The notes beneath the pieces are model-generated. The model was not told the origin of the DNA. It worked only from the letters and a program-made list of their open reading frames with translations, and did not search any database. The position numbers were made by a program, and so were the translations under genes. A stretch of 19,501 bases of DNA from CANHEE01 sp043777755 (GTDB lineage: Bacteria > Bacteroidota > Bacteroidia > Chitinophagales > Saprospiraceae), in assembly GCA_043777755.1 (NCBI GenBank), contig JAYWHK010000274.1, positions 1 to 19,501 of the forward strand, given 5' to 3'. Shown piece by piece: positions 8,192-16,528 of this stretch; the first letter of the stretch is position 1; the number at the start of each line of letters is the position of its first letter.

Positions 8192-8303
8192 ATTTGGGCG
8201 TATCTTTTCAACAAAGAAAAATAGTATCGACTAAATCTCAACGCCTATTTTTTTAATAATGAATTGGATTTTCAATCCCATTTTTTAATCAACACTTGCA
8301 CCT

Positions 8304-11300
8304 ATGTACAAATTTTATCTAACATCTTTTTGTCGTAAAACATCAAAAAGACCAATGTTCGCAGCACTTACGTTTTTAGTATTTTGCTCGTTTTTACAAA
8401 ATGCGTTGGGAAACCCTACTGCACCCCTACTTATTGGCTACCCTTTGTGCGCCAACGAAAGTTACAAATTCACAGCACAAGCTGGATTAAATAACATTCA
8501 GTGGCAAAAAGACGATGGAAGTGGTTTTGTAAATATCGCAGGCGCAACCAATACTGTTTATAATGCAACAAGTATTGGCAAATACAGGTACATCGCCCAA
8601 GATGACAATGGCTGCGATGTAATACAATGCGATGCTTTTGAACTTATTTCAGCGACTTGTATTGGCTATCCTTTGTGTCCAAGCGAAAGTTACAAACTTA
8701 CAGCACAAGCTGGATTGGTCAATATTCAATGGCAAAAAGACAGTGGTAGCGGTTATGTGGCTATTGCTGGTGCGACTAATGCAATTTACAATGCAACAAG
8801 TGTTGGGAAATACAAATATACAGCAAAAGATGCGAATGATTGTACAATAGAATTGTGTACACCCTTTGAGATTACGCAAGGCGTTTGTAATACGGGTTCA
8901 ATCAGTGGCAAGGCTTTTACGGATAAAAACAGCTCAGGTATCCAAGACATTGGCGATACGCCACTTGCAAATACCGTTGTAACATTGAAAGATAATCTTG
9001 GAAATGTGGCGGCAACAAGCACAACAGATGCTGCGGGCAATTATACTTTTGGAAATCTTACGGCAGGTGCTTACACTGTTTCATTTCCTACTCAAATTGG
9101 CTTCCTTCCGACGGATAAAAACGTAATTGGAAGTACGCCAAGCACAAACAGTGACATCAATAATAATGGCGAAACAGACCCAATTACGTTAAGTTTGGGA
9201 CAAAGCCAAAATAATATAGACGGCGGTTTTAAACCTTCTTGTACAGAAGTCGCAAGTATTGCTGGTTCAACAACAGTTTGTGATAATAATTTAGCGTTAC
9301 TTTCTGCAAGTGCAGGAGTGAGCTATCTTTGGAGCAATGCCGCAACAACAAAAGACATTAATGTAGGCGAAGGAACTTACGCTGTTACGATAACATACAG
9401 CAATGGTTGTACTTCAGTGGCGAACAAAACCGTTGTAAAATCAACAAGTACAACGTATTCAATTTGTCCAGGAGAAAGTTATACGCTAACGGCTCAGTCA
9501 GGATTGAGCAATATTCAATGGCAAAAAGACAGCGGTAGCGGTTATGTAGCTATTGTTGGAGCAAATGCCACAACATACAATGCCACAAGTGTTGGAAAAT
9601 ACAAATATACAGCAACAGATGGCGTTGGTTGTGCAATAGGACTTTGCTGCGCTTTTGAAATTGTAGCTGGCGTATGTAATACAGCAACGATTGGCGATTA
9701 TGTTTTTGAAGATGTCAATAAAAATGGTATTCAAGATGCTGGTGATTTGCCTTTGGCAAATGTTAGCGTAATTTTGAAAGATAATCTTGGAAATGTTGTA
9801 CAATCAACAACAAGTGACAGCAACGGAAATTATAGCTTTACGAATGTAGCCGCAGGAACTTATAAAGTGCAATTCGTAACACCAGTTGGCACAACTTCTA
9901 CTGTAAAAAATGCAGTGGGAAGTACAGCAGCAAATGACAGCGATGTAAATGCAAATGGTGAAACAGATAGCTTTACCATCACACAAGGGCAGACACAATT
10001 AAACATTGATGCAGGTTTCAAAACACCTTGTGTAAATGATGCTACAATTACTGGCAACACGACAGTTTGTACTGGCAAACAAACAACTTTGACAGCAGGC
10101 GCAGGCGCAAGTTTCCTATGGAACAATACCCTTACTACGCAAAGTATAGAAGTAGGCGCAGGAACTTATACTGTAACCATTACAAAAGCTGACGGTTGCA
10201 AAGCTAATAAAAGCATTACTGTAACAGAAGACAATAGCTTGGCGAATTTTGCGATAAACGCTTCCGCACCACAATTGACTTGCTCAATTTCTTCTATTAC
10301 ACTTTCGTCAAGTCCTTCTTCTGGATTGACGTACCAATGGTCTGATGGTTCGGGTAGCAATACTTATGTCGTCAATTCAATTGGCACATATACTGTTACA
10401 GCAACGAATGCAAATGGCTGTACAGCGGTTGCTTCAATCGTGATTGGGGCAGATAATAGCAGTGCAACGGCAAATATTTATCCTAAAAATAACCAATTGA
10501 CTTGTATAAAAACAACGGTTACTTTGAAAGCTACGGGAGGAACAAGTTACGTATGGTCTGATGGCTCAACAAGTACGAATTTGTTAGTGAGCACGGCAGG
10601 AACATACAGCGTTACGGCAACCAATGCTAACGGTTGTAGTGGTACTGCAAGTGTGACGGTGACAGAAGATAAAACAGTGCCAGCTGCAAATATTGCATCA
10701 ACCAATACTGAGTTGAATTGTAATAATCCAACTTCAACTTTGACCGCAACAGGTGGAAATACCTATCTTTGGTCAAATGGAAATATTAATCCAAGTATTA
10801 CGGTAAGTACAGGAGGAACGTACAGCGTAACTGCAACAGGCTCAAATGGTTGTACAGCAGTTGCTTCTGAAACAATAATAGAAGACAAAATAGCTCCAAC
10901 AGCCAGTATAAGTGTTGATAATGCTATTTTAACTTGTGAAAATCCAAGTGCGACATTGACGATTGTTGGAACAGGTGGCGTTACTTACACATGGAACAAT
11001 GGCAGTGGAAGTTACGAAATCACAGTTACAACAGGTGGTATTTATACGGTTACGGTAACAGGAGATAACGGTTGTACAGCAGTTGCAACAACAACAATTA
11101 CCGTAGATAAGAAAAAACCTTCGGTTTGTTTAAATCCTTTAACAGCAACTTTGACTTGTAAAAATCCAAGTATTACCATTACAGAAACTTGTCCGCAAAC
11201 CAATACATTTGATTGGTCAAATGGAAGTAGTGGTCAGTCTATTACTGTAACAACACCAGGGATTTACTTTGTTACTGTTACGGCAGCCAATGGTTGTACC

Positions 11301-14300
11301 GCAGTAGGTAACACGGTTATTAACGAAGATAAAACATTGCCAAATGCAAGTATTACGCCTTCTATCCCAATGTTGAATTGTGCCAATCCGACAGCAACAT
11401 TAACCGTTAGTGGTAATGGAACTTATGTTTGGGACAATGGAAGTACAGATGCAGACAGAGAAGTGAGTAGTATGGGGACTTACAGCGCAACCGTAACGGG
11501 AGCAAACGGCTGTACAGCAACAGCAGTATTTACGATGATGGAAGACAATACGCAGCCAATCGTAAATATTACACCAAAAAATGGAAAATTAACTTGTACA
11601 AAAAAATCAGTAACGCTAAGAGCAACAGGTGGCGTAACTTATTTATGGGAAGACGGTTCTACCAATTCAAGTTTGAATGTTAGTTCAGCAGGAACATACA
11701 CAGTAACAGCAACGGGTACAAATGGTTGTACAGCGGTAGCTTCGGTAAATGTAACAGAAGACAAAACAGAACCGATTGCAGGCATTACAGCAAGCAATAT
11801 TATTTTGACTTGTAAAACCCCAAGTGCGACATTAACAGCAACAGGTGGTGGCACTTATTTATGGTCAAACGGAAATATAAATCCTACGATTACTGTAAAT
11901 GCCGCAGGAACGTACAGCGTAACGGTAACGGGAGCAAACGGTTGTACAGCAATCGCAAGCACAACAATAACAGAAGATAAAACTATACCAACAGCAACTA
12001 TTAGTGCTGATTATACTACTTTGACTTGTAAAAATCCAAGTGCAATATTAGAGGTATCTTCTTTGGTTAATACCAATTACGTTTGGTCAAATGGAGTGAC
12101 AAGTACAACAAATACTATATTCTCAGCGGGAACATACAGCGTAACAGCAACAAATACTAATGGTTGTTCCGTAGTTGAAAGTATAACAGTTGTAGAGAAC
12201 AAAAGTGTCCCAATAGCAAAAATTATCACATTAGAAACCGTTTTAACTTGTAAAAAACCAATAGTTACCCTAACTGCACAAGGTGGTAGTTTGTATAGGT
12301 TTGCATGGAGTACAGGAGGAGGTAGCCCTTCGACCAATGTTACGACTCCTGGTTATTACACTGTGACGGTAACAGGTGCAAATGGCTGTACTGCTGTGGT
12401 AGGTCAGACCGTAACAGAAGACAAAACAGAACCGATTGCAGGCATTACAGCAAGCAATATTATTTTGACTTGTAAAAACCCAACAGCAACATTAACAGCA
12501 ACAGGTACTGGAACTTATACATGGTCAAACGGAAATATAAATCCTACGATTGCTGTAAATACCGCAGGAACGTACAGCGTAACAGTAACGGGGTCAAATG
12601 GTTGTACAGCCGTTGCAAGTACAACAATAACAGAAGATAAAACAATACCAACGGCAGCTATTAGTGCTGATTATGCTACTTTGACTTGTAAAAATTCAAG
12701 TGCGGTATTAACAGCAACAGGCGGTGATACTTACAACTGGTCAAATGGTTCTACTAATTCAAGTATTACTGTGACAAGTGCAGGTACTTATTTTGTAACT
12801 GTGACCAACGCAAATGGTTGTACAGCACAAGCAAATATTAGCATTTTTGAAAATAAAACAATTCCAACTGTAAATATTTGGCCTAAAAATGCACAATTAA
12901 CTTGTAGTAAAACATCTGTAACATTAAATACAACAACAGGTGATGCTTACTTATGGTCAAATGGAGCAACTACAAAAAGTACAAGTGTTACAAGTGCAGG
13001 AGTTTACAGTGTGACCATTACCAATGCAAATGGTTGTAGCAATACATCAAGTGTCACAGTGACAGAAGATAAAACTATTCCAACAGCTAATGCTACATCA
13101 ACCAATTCTGTTTTGACTTGTAAAAATCCAAGTGCAACATTAACGGCAACAGGTGGCGGTACTTACAACTGGTCAAACAATACAACAGGGTCAAGTATTT
13201 CAGTAGTCGCAGCAGGAACTTATACAGTAACAGTAACAGGTACAAATGGCTGTACTGCAACCGCTTCTGTTGTAATCACAGAAGATAAAGTTGTATTGCC
13301 TATAAGTATTACACCGAGTAATCTGGTTCTGACTTGTAAAAATCCAAGTGCAGTTTTGAGTACTGGAAGCGGAAGTTCTTATATGTGGTCAACGGGTGCT
13401 ACTACACCAAATATCATTGTCACTACACCTGGAACTTACTATGTTACAGCAACAAGTTCAAATGGTTGTTCTATTTTATCCTCAGTTGTAATTACAGAAG
13501 ATAAAGCTGTACCAACGGCAAGTATTACATCAAACAATTCTGTTTTGACTTGTAAAAACCCAAGTGCAACATTAACCGCAACAGGTGGTGGTACTTACAG
13601 CTGGTCAAACAACACAACGGGGTCAAGCATTTCAGTAACTACGGCAGGAACTTATACGGTAACTGTAACAAGCGCAAACGGTTGTACAGCGGTTGCTTCG
13701 GCAACGGTTACAGAGGATAAAGCTACGCCAACGGCTGACATTAAAATTCAGAACAACGGCTCTAAACCAGGAACAAGTATTCTGACTTGCGCTCAACCAA
13801 CAACAACACTTTTAGCAACAGGTGGCGGCACTTATTTGTGGTCGAATGGTTCAAGTAATGCTACTCAACTGATTTCAGTAGCAGGAACTTACAAGGTGAC
13901 AGTAAGCAACGTAAATGGTTGCACGGCAGTAGCTTCTATTGTGGTGACACAAGATAAAGTAGCTCCAATAGCAAAAATTACTTCTACTACAAGTGTTTTG
14001 ACTTGTACTAATTCAAATATTGTTTTAAATGCAAGCGGTGGAGGTACTTATTTATGGTCAAATAATGCAACAACAAATAGTATCACAGCAAATACTGCTG
14101 GAACATATAGTGTAACAGTGACAGGTAAAAATGGCTGCACGAGTACGTCACGAATTGTTATTACAGAAAACAAAACTATACCTAAGCAGTGCGTACAACC
14201 ATTAACGGGAACACTCACGTGTACGCAACCTTATATCACGGTTGTCGGAATAGGTGGTGGTACTTACAAATGGAGCAACGGTGCAACTACTTCAAGTATT

Positions 14301-16406
14301 TTAGTAAGCACACCAGGCACTTACTACGTAACTGTAACTACTCCAAATGGCTGTACTACGGTTGGGCAATCAGTTATTTCAGAAGATAAAGTAAAACCAA
14401 CAGCAAGTGTAACGCCAAAACAAGGACAAATCACTTGTAACAATAAATCAGTCACTTTGACAGCAAGTGGTTCAGGTACTTACAATTGGGGTAACAATAT
14501 TACAAGTCCTAATTTTGTAGCATCACAAGCAGGAACTTACACCGTGACTGTAACAGGTGCAAATGGTTGTACTTCGACAGCGAGTGCAGTGATTGTACAA
14601 AATATAACAGCACCAACGGTAACGATTAGTCCTTCAAATCCAGTGTTGCCTTGTAATGGTACATCCGTTACTTTAACAGCAACAGGAGGAGCTACTTACG
14701 CTTGGAGCAATGGTTTGACAGGAGCAAGTATTACCACTAAAAAAGAAGGAACTTATACCGTGACGGTCACTAACGCAAATGGTTGTAAAGCTGTAAAAAG
14801 TATAACTGTTTTAAAAGAAAATTGTAATACAGCAAAAATTGGCGATTGTGTTTTTGAAGATACAAACGGAAACGGAATACAAGATTTGACAGAAAAAGGT
14901 GTTCCCAATATTACAGTATCGTTGAGTGGAACAACTACCCAGACAACAGTAACAGACGCAAATGGTAAATACTTATTTAGCAATCTACCAGCAGGAACTT
15001 ACAGTGTTAATTTCGTTATTCCAAGTGCTTACAAAGTAACTTTGAAAGACAAAGGAAATGACGATACAAAAGACAGTGATATAGATGCCAGCGGTAAAAC
15101 ACAACAAATTACCCTAAGTCTAGGACAAAATAATCTGACGATAGACGCAGGTATTTACAAACCTGCGTGTCTTGGAGATTTTGTATTTGTTGATGCAAAT
15201 AGAAACGGCATACAAGATCCAGAAGAAGTTGGATTGTCAGGTATAACAGTACAATTGTTCGGAACGCTTACAGATGGCTCAAATGTGGTACTTGTAACGA
15301 CAACAAATACAACAGGATATTATAAGTTTCCATCTCTTGCCATAGGTACTTACTATATCAAAATCAATAGCCCAGCAGGGTTTATTTTGACGGAAGCAAA
15401 TGTTGGTGCTGATGATACAAAAGATAGCGATATTGATCCTATTACAGGAAAGTCACAAGAGATAACATTAATAAGTAATCAACAATACTTGGATTTAGAT
15501 GCGGGATTGTACAATAAATTCCAAAATGTTTGTGCGAATGATGTTACAAAACCAGTTTTTCAGACTATTCCTAACAACATTACGATAGAATGTAACACAA
15601 GTGTTCCACAGAATTTTACTGCAACAGCCGTTGATAATTGTACGACACCAGCGAACATTACGATTTCTTACGTAGATGTTACAACAAATGGAATTTGTCC
15701 TGTAAAACAAATCATTACCCGTACATGGACAGCAAAAGATCAAGCAGGCAATACGGCACAAGCAACAGGAACAATCACAACAATAGATACCAAAGCACCT
15801 GTAATAACAGGCGTTCCTGCCAATATAACAATTACGTGTGGTCTAAATCTACCTGCAATGCCAACAGGAGTAAAAGCGATGGATAACTGTGATGGAGATA
15901 TTTCTACGACACTTCTTTTTTCTGAAAAATTCTACGTTGGACCTTGCGTAAGTAACGGAACAACCAGTGGCAAAAGCCTTGTAGAATGTACTTGGACAGC
16001 AAAAGATGCTTGTGGAAATATTGCTACTAAAATTTGGACGATTACAGTAATAGAAGGGACAATTTCAAAAGTACAAAACGATAACAACAATGAGGTATTA
16101 ACTCAAAAAAATGTTGATAAAGCGATTGTAGAAGAAGAAAAAATAGATAAAGAGTTAAATACTATTTTAGAGGCAAGAGCGTATCCTAATCCTTCAAATG
16201 GTATTTTTACGGTTGATTTTGGAACATATAATGTGACAAAATTGATTGTCTTTGATATGTCTGGCAGAGCAATCTATAATGAAACATTTAGCACAAAGCA
16301 AGACAAAGTAGATCTATCTTTGACAAATCAAAAAGTTGGAATGTACTCCATCTTTATGCAGACAACACAAGGCGTTATTACTAAGCGTATTTTCATTGTG
16401 AATTAG
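8304..16406 (+). CDS. Giant T9SS-exported Ig/SdrD_B repeat surface protein (2700 aa)
   Basis: Residues 1-36 form a signal peptide (basic start, AALTFLVFCSFLQ core, cleavage after ALG). Module order by residue: two Ig-like units with NIQWQKD (about 43-119 and 120-195); SdrD_B/Cna-B-like 1 (197-312); a PKD/Ig-like unit (313-385); a third NIQWQKD unit (386-458); SdrD_B 2 (460-575); about 22 tandem Ig/PKD-like repeats of about 72 residues (576-2174); SdrD_B 3 (2176-2287) and 4 (2288-2405); two HYR-like units (2413-2590, with KAPVITGVPANITITCG); a charged linker (2597-2622); and a T9SS type A domain (2626-2700, YPNPSNGIFTVDF to KRIFIVN). The SdrD_B units carry D-x-N-x-NGIQD loops that in this family bind calcium. 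Composition is dominated by Thr, Ala, Gly, Ser, Asn and Val. The likely role is a long stalk-like adhesin or matrix protein at the cell surface. A terminator follows at 16463. Ligand unknown. Confidence 0.93.
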   Translation: MYKFYLTSFCRKTSKRPMFAALTFLVFCSFLQNALGNPTAPLLIGYPLCANESYKFTAQAGLNNIQWQKDDGSGFVNIAGATNTVYNATSIGKYRYIAQDDNGCDVIQCDAFELISATCIGYPLCPSESYKLTAQAGLVNIQWQKDSGSGYVAIAGATNAIYNATSVGKYKYTAKDANDCTIELCTPFEITQGVCNTGSISGKAFTDKNSSGIQDIGDTPLANTVVTLKDNLGNVAATSTTDAAGNYTFGNLTAGAYTVSFPTQIGFLPTDKNVIGSTPSTNSDINNNGETDPITLSLGQSQNNIDGGFKPSCTEVASIAGSTTVCDNNLALLSASAGVSYLWSNAATTKDINVGEGTYAVTITYSNGCTSVANKTVVKSTSTTYSICPGESYTLTAQSGLSNIQWQKDSGSGYVAIVGANATTYNATSVGKYKYTATDGVGCAIGLCCAFEIVAGVCNTATIGDYVFEDVNKNGIQDAGDLPLANVSVILKDNLGNVVQSTTSDSNGNYSFTNVAAGTYKVQFVTPVGTTSTVKNAVGSTAANDSDVNANGETDSFTITQGQTQLNIDAGFKTPCVNDATITGNTTVCTGKQTTLTAGAGASFLWNNTLTTQSIEVGAGTYTVTITKADGCKANKSITVTEDNSLANFAINASAPQLTCSISSITLSSSPSSGLTYQWSDGSGSNTYVVNSIGTYTVTATNANGCTAVASIVIGADNSSATANIYPKNNQLTCIKTTVTLKATGGTSYVWSDGSTSTNLLVSTAGTYSVTATNANGCSGTASVTVTEDKTVPAANIASTNTELNCNNPTSTLTATGGNTYLWSNGNINPSITVSTGGTYSVTATGSNGCTAVASETIIEDKIAPTASISVDNAILTCENPSATLTIVGTGGVTYTWNNGSGSYEITVTTGGIYTVTVTGDNGCTAVATTTITVDKKKPSVCLNPLTATLTCKNPSITITETCPQTNTFDWSNGSSGQSITVTTPGIYFVTVTAANGCTAVGNTVINEDKTLPNASITPSIPMLNCANPTATLTVSGNGTYVWDNGSTDADREVSSMGTYSATVTGANGCTATAVFTMMEDNTQPIVNITPKNGKLTCTKKSVTLRATGGVTYLWEDGSTNSSLNVSSAGTYTVTATGTNGCTAVASVNVTEDKTEPIAGITASNIILTCKTPSATLTATGGGTYLWSNGNINPTITVNAAGTYSVTVTGANGCTAIASTTITEDKTIPTATISADYTTLTCKNPSAILEVSSLVNTNYVWSNGVTSTTNTIFSAGTYSVTATNTNGCSVVESITVVENKSVPIAKIITLETVLTCKKPIVTLTAQGGSLYRFAWSTGGGSPSTNVTTPGYYTVTVTGANGCTAVVGQTVTEDKTEPIAGITASNIILTCKNPTATLTATGTGTYTWSNGNINPTIAVNTAGTYSVTVTGSNGCTAVASTTITEDKTIPTAAISADYATLTCKNSSAVLTATGGDTYNWSNGSTNSSITVTSAGTYFVTVTNANGCTAQANISIFENKTIPTVNIWPKNAQLTCSKTSVTLNTTTGDAYLWSNGATTKSTSVTSAGVYSVTITNANGCSNTSSVTVTEDKTIPTANATSTNSVLTCKNPSATLTATGGGTYNWSNNTTGSSISVVAAGTYTVTVTGTNGCTATASVVITEDKVVLPISITPSNLVLTCKNPSAVLSTGSGSSYMWSTGATTPNIIVTTPGTYYVTATSSNGCSILSSVVITEDKAVPTASITSNNSVLTCKNPSATLTATGGGTYSWSNNTTGSSISVTTAGTYTVTVTSANGCTAVASATVTEDKATPTADIKIQNNGSKPGTSILTCAQPTTTLLATGGGTYLWSNGSSNATQLISVAGTYKVTVSNVNGCTAVASIVVTQDKVAPIAKITSTTSVLTCTNSNIVLNASGGGTYLWSNNATTNSITANTAGTYSVTVTGKNGCTSTSRIVITENKTIPKQCVQPLTGTLTCTQPYITVVGIGGGTYKWSNGATTSSILVSTPGTYYVTVTTPNGCTTVGQSVISEDKVKPTASVTPKQGQITCNNKSVTLTASGSGTYNWGNNITSPNFVASQAGTYTVTVTGANGCTSTASAVIVQNITAPTVTISPSNPVLPCNGTSVTLTATGGATYAWSNGLTGASITTKKEGTYTVTVTNANGCKAVKSITVLKENCNTAKIGDCVFEDTNGNGIQDLTEKGVPNITVSLSGTTTQTTVTDANGKYLFSNLPAGTYSVNFVIPSAYKVTLKDKGNDDTKDSDIDASGKTQQITLSLGQNNLTIDAGIYKPACLGDFVFVDANRNGIQDPEEVGLSGITVQLFGTLTDGSNVVLVTTTNTTGYYKFPSLAIGTYYIKINSPAGFILTEANVGADDTKDSDIDPITGKSQEITLISNQQYLDLDAGLYNKFQNVCANDVTKPVFQTIPNNITIECNTSVPQNFTATAVDNCTTPANITISYVDVTTNGICPVKQIITRTWTAKDQAGNTAQATGTITTIDTKAPVITGVPANITITCGLNLPAMPTGVKAMDNCDGDISTTLLFSEKFYVGPCVSNGTTSGKSLVECTWTAKDACGNIATKIWTITVIEGTISKVQNDNNNEVLTQKNVDKAIVEEEKIDKELNTILEARAYPNPSNGIFTVDFGTYNVTKLIVFDMSGRAIYNETFSTKQDKVDLSLTNQKVGMYSIFMQTTQGVITKRIFIVN
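11751..12050 (+). repeat. Recent internal duplication, copy A
   Basis: This segment matches 12411-12710 at an offset of 660 bp (220 codons, three repeat units). The first 67 bases are identical (11751-11817 against 12411-12477), and a hand count over 300 bases finds about 26 differences, or roughly 91% identity. Most other units of the array differ far more from each other. Confidence 0.75.
12411..12710 (+). repeat. Recent internal duplication, copy B
   Basis: Partner of 11751-12050. The match covers the end of one unit (TEDKTEPIAGITASNII), the full next unit and the start of the following one. Similarity stops sharply at 12711, where copy A reads GAGGTATCTT and copy B reads ACAGCAACAG. Confidence 0.75.
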
Positions 16407-16462
16407 AATTTACGTGCATCAGTTAGTGTATGCCCCCTTTTTTACACATACATAGTATTATG

Positions 16463-16495
16463 GTCGTAGCACCTTTTAGGTGCTGCGACTTTTTT
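16463..16495 (+). terminator. Rho-independent terminator after the giant gene
   Basis: GTCGTAGCACC (16463-16473) pairs with GGTGCTGCGAC (16479-16489) over 11 positions with one G-U wobble, around a TTTTA loop. Six T residues follow (16490-16495). It lies 57 bp after the stop of the giant gene and 33 bp before the next start, so the downstream gene either has its own promoter in this short AT-rich gap or depends on read-through. Confidence 0.9.
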
Positions 16496-16528
16496 AAAAA
16501 AAAATTTAAATAAAATTGAATTAATATC

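Larger units (their letters stand above)
7587..8303. other. Intergenic spacer before the giant surface-protein gene
   Basis: The 717 bp between the second TPR-like gene and the giant gene hold no gene of convincing length. Contents: a 250-nt AT-rich stretch after the stop codon; a strong terminator (7837-7881); two -7-like elements, TATATTTG (8125-8132) and TATCTTTG (8161-8168); and a small stem-loop in the presumed leader (8168-8191). The only short frame noted is 13 codons (7748-7789), with no support. Confidence 0.6.
10029..14825 (+). repeat. In-frame tandem repeat array, about 22 units of about 216 bp
   Basis: The units encode about 72 residues following L-T-C-K-N-P-S-A-T-L-T-A-T-G-G-G-T-Y, a W-S-N-G, AGTYTVTVTGANGCTA, then EDKT-x-PTA-x-I. 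Unit starts are visible at 10275 (LTCSISS), 11805, 12465, 13113, 13545 and 14646 (LPCNGTS), among others. The first unit (from 10029) is degenerate. Each unit has Cys near positions 3 and 47 and Trp at about 20, spacing reminiscent of an Ig-fold disulfide and core Trp. Some units carry short insertions, for example around 13750 (KIQNNGSKPGTSI). Confidence 0.9.

Noticed and set aside
10029..14825. Possible CRISPR or satellite interpretation of the regular repeats
   Set aside because: The period is 216 bp, in frame, with protein-level conservation stronger than DNA-level conservation. There are no short identical repeats separated by unique spacers.
8649..15886. Numerous 64-101 codon frames on both strands inside the giant gene
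   Set aside because: All overlap the 2700-codon frame and recur because the coding repeats recur. None has a recognisable domain or start signal.
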